The translations under genes were made by a program, and so were the position numbers. A DNA stretch of 60,452 nt from JAAZHD01 sp012510895 (GTDB lineage: Bacteria; Bacillota; Clostridia; Caldicoprobacterales; DTU083), in the NCBI GenBank assembly GCA_050951465.1, contig JBMNJC010000027.1, positions 1 through 60,452 on the forward strand, read 5' to 3'. Below are positions 42,983 to 52,199 of the stretch, one piece after another. Each line of letters opens with the position of its first letter. The first letter of the stretch is position 1. The notes under the pieces were generated by a model. The model made no database searches and was not told the origin of the DNA. It saw only the letters and a program-made list of their open reading frames with translations.

Positions 42983-45358
42983 ATGAATGATTCAACTGTA
43001 AAGAAATACAAAAACTTCAGCGGAATATATCCGCATTTGGTTGTAACAAACGGCGATATCACTGAAAGCGGAATCGGCGCAATAGTCTGCTGGAACGACA
43101 AACTATGGTATATAACTTATCCTGCACACAAACCTTCGGGCAGTGATGATAAATTATACTGTCTGGACAAAAACCTGAATGTGAAGATTCATCCGGCAAG
43201 CGTCGGCGGAACCCATGCAAACAGAATGATACACAAAGAGTCAAATCAGTTGAATATTGGCTTGTATTTTATCGATGACAAGGACAATGTGCGGGTGATT
43301 TCACCGCAGGTTCTCCAGGGAAGGCTGACTGCTGCAGCAAGACATCTGACGGATCCTGAAAACAAGCTTTATCTCGCTACCATGGAAGAAGGATTGTATG
43401 AGGTAAATGTGCATACTCTTGAAGTCAGGGAATTGCTTAGTGATAAAAACTATTCTCTCAGGGGTAAGGAAATGCTGCCGGGTAAACATGGCAAGGGGGC
43501 CTATACAGGACAGGGACGTTTTGTATATTCAAATAATGGCAGAGGCGGCGTATTGATTGAGTGGGACGGCAAAGGAGATCCCAAAAAGCCTGAAAGCTGG
43601 ACAGTTGTTGATAGAAACAAGTATACGGAGATAACAAGCGTTGGCAGTATATACGGGGCACCTGATGATAAGGCCCCTCTCTGGTCATTGGGCTGGGATG
43701 AAAAATCCGTAATAGTAATGATATGTGATGGCGGTGAGTGGATCAGATTCAGGCTTCCCAAAGGAAGCTATACCCATGATGCGGATCACGGATTCTATAC
43801 GGAATGGCCGCGGATACGCAGTATCGGAAGGGAAAAACTGCTTATGACCATGCATGGCATGCTGTTTGAATTTCCTGATACTTTCAGTAAAGGCAACACT
43901 GCAGGCATTCGTCCCATTTCACGGTATCATAAGATGATTGTTGATTTTACCGATTGGAACGGCACCCTGGTCATAGCTGCTGATGATGCTTCTGTAATGG
44001 GAAATCCATATTTAGGCCGCTCACAGTCTAATTTGTGGTTTACAAAGTTTGAAGATTTGTATGAACTGGGAACACCTGCAGGCTGGGGCGGTGTTTGGTA
44101 CAATGACAGCGTTAAAGCCAATCAATCGTCTGAACCATTCTTATGCAGCGGATTTACAAGCCGCGTTCTGCATATAAAACATGACAGTCCGACACCTGTA
44201 AAATTCAAGCTTGAGGTTGACAAAAAGGGTATCGGAAATTGGGAAGAGTATGCAGAAATAACTGTAGAGGCTTCAGGATATAAATATTATATTTTGCCTG
44301 AAAATCTGACGGCCGAATGGCTGCGTTTGATTGCTGATAAGGATGCAGAATCCGTTACGGCTTATTTCCATTATTCAAATGATATAAAAAATTATGATAC
44401 AGGCATGTTCAGAAGTTTGGCATCGGCTGATGCAGATCAAGCCTACACCAGAGGCATTCTTCATCCGAAAAATGATGATAACTTAACTCTTGCATTTGCA
44501 GCTGATTATGTGGATTCTTCCGGAAATGTTACCGGGTCCGGTTATTATGAAGTGGGAGAAGATATTGTTATTAAGAAGCCTGACAGGACTTCTGAGATAA
44601 TCTCTCTGGAGAATGATATTCGCAGTAAATATAAAATACAAAAGGATTATAAAGATGATCTCATTTCAGTTATTATCCGGGCTGAAACTGCTTCTATGGT
44701 TGTCATGTACGAAAACGGAAAAAGATATCGCTTGCCAAAAGCTGCCCGCGAAATCAGCCGGTTTGAGAATGATGGTTATCGCACTATACGTGAAGTTGTG
44801 ACAGAACGCTATCTCATGAACGCAGGCGGCAGCTTCTATGAAGTGCCAAGGGAGGCTTCCGGCGGATTGGCAAAAATAAAGCCTATTTGCACTCACAATC
44901 GCAAAATATATGATTTTGCGTCCTGGAGAGGCATGTTGGTGCTGTCAGGAAATCTGGCTGATGCAGCAGAGGATGATCATTATGTAATTTCAGAGGATAA
45001 AAAAACCGGCTTGTGGTTTGGAAATGTGGATGATTTATGGAAGCTGGGCGCACCTTTCGGACAAGGGGGGCCGTGCCTGAATACGGCCATGAAGGCAAAT
45101 GAGCCGTCTGATCCTTATCTTATGACCGGTTACAGTAAAAAAACCGTAAGTCTTTCTCATGACAGCAAAGAAAACATTGTATTTACTATTGAGATTGATT
45201 TTATGGCAGATGACACATGGAGCGTATACGATAAATTCACAGTAAAGTCCGGAAAAGTTTTTGAACATGTGTTTCCCAAAGGATTTAACGCACATTGGGT
45301 AAGGGTATCAGTAGATAAGGATTGCAGTGCAACTGCCTGGTTTACCTACGACAAATGA
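42983..45358 (+). CDS. Large protein with two copies of a beta-rich module, function unknown
   Basis: About 791 residues, without signal peptide. Two related stretches: about residues 290-466 (FEFPDTFSKGN, HKMIVDFTDWNGTLVIAADD, NLWFTKFEDLYELGTPAGWGG, VKANQSSEPFL) and about 613-791 (SFYEVPREASG, RKIYDFASWRGMLVLSGN, GLWFGNVDDLWKLGAPFGQGG, MKANEPSDPYL). Each ends with a beta-rich domain containing HDS followed by a long strand. The N-terminal part is also beta-rich. This is a tandem duplication in a probable propeller or sandwich fold. The start is uncertain (42881 is possible; GAGGGGG lies 11 bases before 42983). No catalytic motif recognised. Confidence 0.7.
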   Translation: MNDSTVKKYKNFSGIYPHLVVTNGDITESGIGAIVCWNDKLWYITYPAHKPSGSDDKLYCLDKNLNVKIHPASVGGTHANRMIHKESNQLNIGLYFIDDKDNVRVISPQVLQGRLTAAARHLTDPENKLYLATMEEGLYEVNVHTLEVRELLSDKNYSLRGKEMLPGKHGKGAYTGQGRFVYSNNGRGGVLIEWDGKGDPKKPESWTVVDRNKYTEITSVGSIYGAPDDKAPLWSLGWDEKSVIVMICDGGEWIRFRLPKGSYTHDADHGFYTEWPRIRSIGREKLLMTMHGMLFEFPDTFSKGNTAGIRPISRYHKMIVDFTDWNGTLVIAADDASVMGNPYLGRSQSNLWFTKFEDLYELGTPAGWGGVWYNDSVKANQSSEPFLCSGFTSRVLHIKHDSPTPVKFKLEVDKKGIGNWEEYAEITVEASGYKYYILPENLTAEWLRLIADKDAESVTAYFHYSNDIKNYDTGMFRSLASADADQAYTRGILHPKNDDNLTLAFAADYVDSSGNVTGSGYYEVGEDIVIKKPDRTSEIISLENDIRSKYKIQKDYKDDLISVIIRAETASMVVMYENGKRYRLPKAAREISRFENDGYRTIREVVTERYLMNAGGSFYEVPREASGGLAKIKPICTHNRKIYDFASWRGMLVLSGNLADAAEDDHYVISEDKKTGLWFGNVDDLWKLGAPFGQGGPCLNTAMKANEPSDPYLMTGYSKKTVSLSHDSKENIVFTIEIDFMADDTWSVYDKFTVKSGKVFEHVFPKGFNAHWVRVSVDKDCSATAWFTYDK

Positions 45359-45409
45359 TACAGAAATCAAAGAGCTTAGTGAATGCGATTCCAAGTTGAG
45401 GTGATGTGT

Positions 45410-46585
45410 ATGAAAAGCGGCATCAACAGACGGAGACTGGGAAAAACAGGACTGTATGTTACTGAACTCAGTTTCGGCGCCATGAATTTAAGGTTAATGA
45501 ATTTCATAGAGGAGTCATATGAATTATTGGACTATGTATTGGATCAGGGCATTAACCTGATTGATACAGCCAGAACCTATAACGGAGAAAACAAGCAAGG
45601 GCAGATGGTGGAAAGCGAAGTTCTGGTAGGCAATGCTATACGCAGAAGAACTGATTTGAAAGAACCCATCGTGATTATTACCAAAGGTCATGGGTATGTA
45701 CCGGAAGATTATAAAACTGACCTTTTTGAAAGCCTTTCCAAATTGGGTGTAGAGGGGAAGGGCAGCTTGAAAATAGGCGGTAATGATATTAAGCTGGTCT
45801 ACTTTTTCCACGGGCTCAATGACACCAGGTGGAAAACGATGAAAGAATCCGGTGTTCTGGATCTGGCTCAGGAAAGCAAGAAGGAAGGGCTCATAAATTA
45901 CATCGGATTTTCCAGCCACTATGCCAATGCGGCAGAAATTAAAGAGGCGCTGGATACCGGTATATTTGATGTTGCCGAATTACCGTATAACATTTTTAAC
46001 CGCAGCCTGGGTGAAGACGGAGCAATTAATCTGCTGGAATATGCCTATAACAAAGATGTGGGCATTGTTAATATGAAAGCCTTCAATGGCACCATAATGG
46101 TTCCGATTTATAAAATGCTTAAAGATATGATTTCTATAGACTATCCGACTATGCTCAATTTCTGTTTGTCTAATCCGTTCATCTCCACGGTTGATGCCGG
46201 GGCAAAGAGTGTGGAAGAGTTCCGGCAGGATATTGAAACAGCTTTAGGGAACAGGCTCAGTATCCGGGAGATTGAGAAATATAAATCTGAAGCTGATGTG
46301 ATAGCTGCAGATATGGATGGAATCTGCCGTGAATGCATGCATTGTCTGGAGAAGTTCAGCTGTCCGCAGGGAGTTGACTTTCCGGGGGTGCTTTCATTGT
46401 ATTCCCGTTATACAGTCGGAGAAAAGCTCAATAAGGATACATCGGAATTATTCAAGCTTTACACAGATAAAGGGCTCAGAGTGGAAGACTGCATTGAATG
46501 CGGACTGTGTCTTGAATGGTGCGAATACAAACTTGACATTCCGGATATGCTGAAAAAAGCCCGGGATATATTTGAAACAGTATAA
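45410..46585 (+). CDS. Aldo/keto reductase with C-terminal 4Fe-4S ferredoxin domain
   Basis: About 391 residues. AKR barrel: RRLGKTGLYVTELSFGAMNLR, LIDTARTY (Asp-x-x-x-Tyr), VIITKGHGY (Lys) and FFHGLND (His), the catalytic tetrad in order. The C terminus has CRECMHC, FSCPQGVDF and CIECGLCLEWCEY, typical of AKR-ferredoxin proteins in anaerobes. Reduces or oxidises a sugar with a ferredoxin link to NAD(P). ATG 45410 has GAGGTG 6 bases before it. Gene is intact; the IS element starts 12 bases after its stop. Confidence 0.9.
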   Translation: MKSGINRRRLGKTGLYVTELSFGAMNLRLMNFIEESYELLDYVLDQGINLIDTARTYNGENKQGQMVESEVLVGNAIRRRTDLKEPIVIITKGHGYVPEDYKTDLFESLSKLGVEGKGSLKIGGNDIKLVYFFHGLNDTRWKTMKESGVLDLAQESKKEGLINYIGFSSHYANAAEIKEALDTGIFDVAELPYNIFNRSLGEDGAINLLEYAYNKDVGIVNMKAFNGTIMVPIYKMLKDMISIDYPTMLNFCLSNPFISTVDAGAKSVEEFRQDIETALGNRLSIREIEKYKSEADVIAADMDGICRECMHCLEKFSCPQGVDFPGVLSLYSRYTVGEKLNKDTSELFKLYTDKGLRVEDCIECGLCLEWCEYKLDIPDMLKKARDIFETV

Positions 46586-46597
46586 ACAGTTTTCTAG

Positions 46598-47441
46598 ATA
46601 GTGTCTACACGAGAATTATGATATAATAGAGAAAACGCATAGGAGGTTTTCTCTATGGAGCAAGCGGCATACCATCGGCATGATATATCAGATAAGGTTT
46701 GGGCATTGTTAAAGCCGCATTTGCCTGGACAAAGGGGTCAATGGGGTGGAATCGCAGAAGATAACCGCCGCTTCATAAACGCTGTTTTCTGGGTTCTCCG
46801 CACGGGAGCGCCATGGCGCGATTTACCCTCCGACTATGGTAAATGGGGAACCGTTCATCAGCGCTTTCGCCGTTGGCGTGACAAGGGGATTTGGGAAAGG
46901 TTGCTTGAAATACTTATTGATGATCCTGATTATGAATGGCTCATAATAGATGCAAGCCATATCAAGGTGCATCCGCACGCAGCGGGTGCTGCTGGCGGCA
47001 ATCAGGACATGGGCAAGACAAAAGGGGGCTCAACTCCAAGATACATCTGGCCGTGGATGCGAATGGTATGCCGGTCAGAATGTTTGTTACAGCAGGTACC
47101 GTTGCGGATTGCACAAAAGCTGAGCAATTGATCGAAGGCATTGATGCGCAAGCCTTGCTTGCTGATCGCGGTTACGATACGGATAAAGTTATTGAGTTTG
47201 CAAAAGAAGCTGACATGGAAGTAGTCATTCCGCCCAAAAAGAACCGTAAAGAACAACGCGAATACGACGAATACCTTTATAAGCTGCGCCATCTCGTTGA
47301 AAACGCTTTTCTGATGCTGAAACGCTGGCGGGGAATTGCTACTCGCTATGCAAAAAATACCGCATCTTTCCTGGCCGCTGTCCATATTCGGTGTATTGCT
47401 ATCTGGGCGAGTATTTTGGTTTAATCTCGTGTAGACATTAT
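46598..47441 (+). mobile_element. IS5-family insertion sequence, 844 bp, with CTAG target duplication
   Basis: Terminal inverted repeats ATAGTGTCTACACGAGA (46598) and its complement ATAATGTCTACACGAGA (ending 47441), 16 of 17 bases matching. CTAG flanks it on both sides (46594-46597 and 47442-47445); IS5-family elements duplicate YTAR-type sites, so CTAG fits. The element lies between the aldo/keto reductase stop and the next gene, which keeps its own ribosome site. It carries one transposase in two overlapping frames. Confidence 0.92.
46655..47424 (+). CDS. IS5-family transposase, two frames joined by a -1 shift
   Basis: Frame A (46655-47131) and frame B (46936-47424) overlap and are joined by a -1 shift near the AAAAGGGGG run at about 47023. 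The joined product has about 256 residues. Catalytic DDE residues: LIIDASHIKVH (first Asp), LLADRGYDTD (second Asp) and VENAFLMLKRWRGIATRYAK (Glu). The N-terminal domain HDISDKVWALLKPHLP is IS5/IS427-like. This group often uses programmed frameshifting, but a lost base cannot be excluded. AGGAGG precedes the ATG. Confidence 0.88.
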
Positions 47442-47492
47442 CTAGTTGAAAAAAGAAAAAAGTTTTATTTAGAATGAATGGAGGAAAAACCG

Positions 47493-50330
47493 GTGTATAT
47501 TTTACCTGAGCCATCCCCGATAATAGATGCCAAGGATTGGGCTTTTGTGAACGAACTCAAGTCTGAATATCATCGCAAGCCGCATTGGATAAGATATAGT
47601 CCTTATCCTGACGAACTGGATTTAAGGAGCGGAATTCTGCTTATAAAAAATTTTTTGGACCCGGAAAATCTTCTTGACACTGCCTGGCAGGATCTCGAAA
47701 GATTCATGGATGATGCAGCAATACCGGTTGTCGCAAATATAGCCGGAAAGAGAGAATTAGGTGCTGTTCCCATTCAAGCCGTTAAAGAAGATCAGGGCTG
47801 CCGCGAAGCCTATTGCATTGAAATAAAAAGGGATGGTATTACCATAAAATCCGGTGATACTGAAGGAATCAGGAGAGGTATTTACTACCTGGAAGATTTA
47901 ATACTGGCCTCTGACGGTCCGTTCTTAAAAATGGAAACAATAAAGCGTAAGCCTTGGATTGAGAATCGCATTTCGCGCTGTTTTTTCGGGCCGATAAAAA
48001 GACCGCCCTTTAACCGGGACGAATTAATGGACGATGTGGACTATTACCTTGATGAATACCTTAACCGCCTTGCTCATGAAGGCATAAATATACTATGGAT
48101 TACAGTTGAATTCCGCGACATTGTCAAAACTGATTTAGTGCCGGAATACGGCAAGGACAGGGAAAGAAGACTGGATAAGCTGAGGAAAACTGTTGATAAA
48201 TGCAGGCGTTACGGAATCAGAGTATTTATATTCTGCATTGAACCCAGAATATGGGGGCCTGATGACCCCTTGCTGCAACGGATTCCGGAAACGGCGGGCG
48301 CAAAGGCATATGGCAATATATGTTTTTGCCCGTCTTCCGATATTGCGAAGCAGTACCTGTATGAAGCCGTTAAAAGCATATTTACAGAGGTGCCCAGGCT
48401 TGGCGGCATGATGAGCATTACTCATGGTGAAAGAACCACATCGTGTTTATCAAGCGTTCCGGCAACTTCAGAAAAGGGCGTGGATTGCCCCAGATGCTCA
48501 AAGTTGGAGAAAGGTGAGATACTGAAAGCTACTCACGAGCCGATTTTGCGCGCTATGCAGGAAGTGAATCCTGATGCGCAGTTTATCAGCTGGATGTATA
48601 TGCCTCAGGTCACGGCCACTGCAAAATGGAAGCTGTCCATACCGGAAAAGCTTCCAAAGGATACACGTTTACTTTTTAATTTCGAATCTGCCGGGCAAAA
48701 AGAACAGCTGGGCAAGGTCAGGATAGGTGCTGACTACTGGCAGTCATATGTAGGTCCGAGCAAGGAGTTTGAAAGTATGGCTCTGGCCGCTGAAAAAGCC
48801 GGAATCAGAATGGGGGCAAAAATTCAGGTAGGCTGCTCACATGAAACAGCCACTATCCCATTTGTTCCTGTACCTACCGTGCTGTGGAAAAAATATAAAG
48901 CTATGTACAACTTAAATGTTTCAACTGTCCTCCAATCCTGGTATTTTGGAAATTATCCGGGTATCATGAATAAAACTGCAGGCGAATTAGCATTTGAGGA
49001 TTCATTAAAGAGCGGTTCTAAAGAAACGGATACAGAATTCACAGAAGAACATGATAAGTTTTTGCTCAGGCTTGCAAAAATAGAGTGGGGGAAACATGCA
49101 CACAGGGTTGTTGATGCCTGGAAGCACTTCTATGAGGGATACAGCAATTATCCTATGGATGTAGCTTTCCAGTATTACGGTCCAATGCATGACGGAGTAG
49201 TCTGGCCCCTTCATCTCTTTCCTGTTCATACTCCTCTTTGTCCTACCTGGAAATTGGATTTTCCGACAAGTGGAGACAGCATAGGCGAATGCATGATTTC
49301 TTTTACTATAAAGGAAGCCATCATCCTGAGCGGGAAAATGGTTAAGCATTGGAAGAAGGGTGTGGAAATATTAAAGGAAATAGCTCACGATTTTGCAGAT
49401 GACGAGGAACGATTAAAAGATATAGCAGTTGCAGAGGCTTTGGGAATACAATTCGAATGCGGATTTAACATACTAAAGTTTTACGATCTGCGTGAAGAGT
49501 TATTGGAGTGCGATCCGGAACAGACAGAGGAAAGGTTAAATAAATTAAATGAAATGAAGTCAATAGTCAGAGACGAAATCAATCGCAGCATGAGAATGAT
49601 AGAGCTGTGCAAATTTGACTCAAGATTAGGATTTCACTCTGAAGCAGAAGGCTATAAGTATTTTCCTGAGAAACTGAAGTGGAGAATTAAACTTCTGGAT
49701 CATTTACTTATGACCGATTTCCCAAAAATGGAGGGATTAATCAGAGATAAGGAAGGAAAGCAGGAAGATCTGAAGAGATTAACCACTCCCCTGAATGCTC
49801 CGGTTTATAGTTGCTCGGATCCCCAACCTGCTGAAGCAGAAACGTTTAAATTTACTGCGGAGCATAAAGGAAGAAAACTCTTTATTAATGTTATTTGTTC
49901 AAATGAAGAAACTGCCGGTGAAGACATAGTAGAAGACACGCTGTCATTGCATATAAAGGCTGGTGCTTTGGGTTATCCGTATAATTTCCTTCTAAACCTG
50001 AAAACAAGGGGAGAAAGTTTTTCAGATGAAAGCGCTGAAAAGATTATTATAAAAAGAACGGCTTATACAGATCAATATATTGGTTTTCCGATTGATTGCT
50101 ATTATGAAGCTAAAATTAACGGAAAAAACAAAACAGCAGGTTTTGAAATTGACTTGGATAAAATGCCCGGGTATCGGGGGCAATCGGCTTTAGCACTAAG
50201 TATTGTCAGAAACATTAAAACAAAGAGCAGAGAAATATATGATTCATGGTCCGGGGCTAATCCGCAAGGCCGTCACCGTTTGTGTCTGTCAAACTATAAC
50301 CCGGAGGCTATGGGGCGCCTGGAACTATAA
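47493..50330 (+). CDS. Glycosidase-like protein (GH20-type N domain, TIM barrel, C-terminal beta domain)
   Basis: About 945 residues, no signal peptide. An N-terminal domain similar to that before GH20 barrels (IEIKRDGITIKSGDTEG then IRRGIYYLEDLI) is followed by a barrel: LAHEGINILWITVEFRD, YGIRVFIFCIEPRIWGPDD and MMSITHGERTTS. The C-terminal 150 residues are beta-rich, resembling a CBM9-like module (IGFPIDCYYEAKING). The catalytic residues are not certain. A GTG at 47493, 8 bases after GGAGG, is preferred to ATG 47478. The IS element lies just upstream and may affect expression. Confidence 0.6.
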   Translation: MYILPEPSPIIDAKDWAFVNELKSEYHRKPHWIRYSPYPDELDLRSGILLIKNFLDPENLLDTAWQDLERFMDDAAIPVVANIAGKRELGAVPIQAVKEDQGCREAYCIEIKRDGITIKSGDTEGIRRGIYYLEDLILASDGPFLKMETIKRKPWIENRISRCFFGPIKRPPFNRDELMDDVDYYLDEYLNRLAHEGINILWITVEFRDIVKTDLVPEYGKDRERRLDKLRKTVDKCRRYGIRVFIFCIEPRIWGPDDPLLQRIPETAGAKAYGNICFCPSSDIAKQYLYEAVKSIFTEVPRLGGMMSITHGERTTSCLSSVPATSEKGVDCPRCSKLEKGEILKATHEPILRAMQEVNPDAQFISWMYMPQVTATAKWKLSIPEKLPKDTRLLFNFESAGQKEQLGKVRIGADYWQSYVGPSKEFESMALAAEKAGIRMGAKIQVGCSHETATIPFVPVPTVLWKKYKAMYNLNVSTVLQSWYFGNYPGIMNKTAGELAFEDSLKSGSKETDTEFTEEHDKFLLRLAKIEWGKHAHRVVDAWKHFYEGYSNYPMDVAFQYYGPMHDGVVWPLHLFPVHTPLCPTWKLDFPTSGDSIGECMISFTIKEAIILSGKMVKHWKKGVEILKEIAHDFADDEERLKDIAVAEALGIQFECGFNILKFYDLREELLECDPEQTEERLNKLNEMKSIVRDEINRSMRMIELCKFDSRLGFHSEAEGYKYFPEKLKWRIKLLDHLLMTDFPKMEGLIRDKEGKQEDLKRLTTPLNAPVYSCSDPQPAEAETFKFTAEHKGRKLFINVICSNEETAGEDIVEDTLSLHIKAGALGYPYNFLLNLKTRGESFSDESAEKIIIKRTAYTDQYIGFPIDCYYEAKINGKNKTAGFEIDLDKMPGYRGQSALALSIVRNIKTKSREIYDSWSGANPQGRHRLCLSNYNPEAMGRLEL

Positions 50331-50361
50331 GCAGTGATAAATAAAACTTATTTATCTTGCC

Positions 50362-50402
50362 TGCCCAAAATGCGCTATGTTCTAATCCGCCATTTTGGGC
50401 AA
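50362..50402 (+). terminator. Rho-independent terminator
   Basis: Stem TGCCCAAAATGCG with CGCCATTTTGGGCA (one bulged base), then ATTGCTTT. It closes the degradation cluster. Confidence 0.8.
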
Positions 50403-50550
50403 TTGCTTTAAACAAAAAAACGTTAAGTTTTCCTGCGTTTACACAATAAATGAAAAGTAATAAATAAATGAGTCATGTATAATTTATACTGAGCATTTTT
50501 AAAAAATTTGATTAAAGCATATTGATAAGTCCCATAATATATCGTTGGCG

Positions 50551-50597
50551 TTGACGCTGATAATGCTTAGGAGTATAATGAATGTAAACGCTTACAT
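50551..50597 (+). promoter_or_regulatory. Promoter and cre/LacI-type operator of the uxa operon
   Basis: TTGACG (50551-50556), 17 bases, TATAAT (50574-50579) is a near-consensus promoter. TGTAAACGCTTACA (50583-50596) overlaps the expected transcription start; 12 of 14 bases are symmetric. It fits both the CcpA cre consensus (TGWNANCGNTNWCA) and LacI-type uronate regulators. Confidence 0.8.
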
Positions 50598-50650
50598 TAT
50601 TGGCGGAGGAATTAATTCCTTCCACCTGAAAATAAAAGGAGGAATCTTAT

Positions 50651-52186
50651 ATGCAAAGATTATCTATGGATCTTCTAAGTAAAGGCATATCCCTGCCTGA
50701 GGATGTAAACGTCGGGCCGCTTAAACCTATGCCCGAAAAGGTAATTCAGTTCGGGGAAGGTAACTTTTTAAGGGCATTTGTGGATTGGATGATAAACCGC
50801 CTTAATCAGCAAGGTCTGTTTAACGGTAAGGTTGTTATAGTTCAGCCAATTGAGCAAGGCCTGGTGGATGCTTTGAATGAGCAGGATGGATTATATACCC
50901 TTTATCTAAGAGGGCTGCAAAAGGGTGAAAAGGTAGAGTCAAAAGAAATTATTACCTCTGTCAGCAGGGGTATCAATCCATATAAGAACTATGAAGATTT
51001 TCTTAAATGTGCTCATAATCCTGAACTGCGTTATATAGTATCAAATACGACAGAGGCCGGTATTGCCTATGTAAAGGAACCCAAGCCTGAAGAAGAATGC
51101 CCTAAATCTTTCCCGGCCAAAGTTGCAGCTTTTTTATATGAAAGATATAAGCATGTTTCAGGCGATTCCTCCAAGGGTATGATGATTTTACCCTGTGAAC
51201 TGATTGACAACAACGGAGCAGAATTGAAGCGCATCATACTTAAGCATATAGAAGACTGGAATCTTGAGGATGGATTCCGGCAATGGCTGGATAGCAGCTG
51301 CAAATTCTACAACACCTTGGTAGACCGGATTGTTACAGGTTATCCCAGGGACGAAATTGATGAAATTACACGCTATCTGGGTTACGAGGATAAACTGATT
51401 GATACAGGCGAAATTTTCCACCTGTGGGTCATAGAAGGAGATCAGAGTTTAAGAGAAGAGCTTCCTTTCGATAAGGCAGGCTTGAATGTCATCTGGACGG
51501 ATAACCAGCAGCCTTATAGGGAAAGAAAGGTTCGTATTTTAAATGGAGCCCATACAATGGCAGTGCCTGCCTCCTACCTATATGGACTGGATACTGTAAG
51601 GGAATGCGTGGAAGATCCGGTAACAGGCAGTCTGATGAAAAAAGGCATTTTTGAGGAAGTTATTCCTGTATTAGATCTTCCGGAAGAAGAGAAAATGCAA
51701 TTTGCTGAAGATGTTTTGGAGCGGTTTGCGAACCCATTTATCAGACATATGTTATTAAGCATAACTTTAAATTCCGTATCCAAATTCAAGGTTCGGGTTC
51801 TGCCTTCCCTGCTGGATTATATAAACAGACAACATAAAATTCCATCTGCCCTGAGCTTTTCTTTGGCAGCTTTGATAGCATTCTATAGGAGCAAGGAACT
51901 AAGAAACGGACAATTGATCGGAATCAGGCAGGTTGAAGACGGCTCATCCGCCAAGTCCAATGAGTATCCCATACAGGATGACCGGCCTGTTTTGGAGTTT
52001 TTTGCAGATGCATGGAAAGCATACGAGGACTCCGGGGATGCGGCAGGATTAGTGCGAAAGGTTTTATCCAATAAAGATTTCTGGGATACGGATCTTACCG
52101 GTTTTTCCGGATTGGAAGCGGCGGTAAATGAGCATTTAAACAATATTCTGGATTACGGAATTAAAGAAGCAATATTAAGATTATAG
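50651..52186 (+). CDS. uxaB: Tagaturonate reductase (altronate oxidoreductase)
   Basis: NADH-dependent reduction of D-tagaturonate to D-altronate in galacturonate breakdown; 511 residues. Mannitol dehydrogenase-family layout: VIQFGEGNFLRAFVDWMI (nucleotide-binding start), EKVRK-like and RKVRILNGAHT, VPASYLYGLDTVRE at the active region (Lys in this family). AAAGGAGG precedes the ATG. First gene of a uronate operon with uxaA 13 bases after it. Confidence 0.93.
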   Translation: MQRLSMDLLSKGISLPEDVNVGPLKPMPEKVIQFGEGNFLRAFVDWMINRLNQQGLFNGKVVIVQPIEQGLVDALNEQDGLYTLYLRGLQKGEKVESKEIITSVSRGINPYKNYEDFLKCAHNPELRYIVSNTTEAGIAYVKEPKPEEECPKSFPAKVAAFLYERYKHVSGDSSKGMMILPCELIDNNGAELKRIILKHIEDWNLEDGFRQWLDSSCKFYNTLVDRIVTGYPRDEIDEITRYLGYEDKLIDTGEIFHLWVIEGDQSLREELPFDKAGLNVIWTDNQQPYRERKVRILNGAHTMAVPASYLYGLDTVRECVEDPVTGSLMKKGIFEEVIPVLDLPEEEKMQFAEDVLERFANPFIRHMLLSITLNSVSKFKVRVLPSLLDYINRQHKIPSALSFSLAALIAFYRSKELRNGQLIGIRQVEDGSSAKSNEYPIQDDRPVLEFFADAWKAYEDSGDAAGLVRKVLSNKDFWDTDLTGFSGLEAAVNEHLNNILDYGIKEAILRL

Positions 52187-52199
52187 GAGGCTCTGTACC

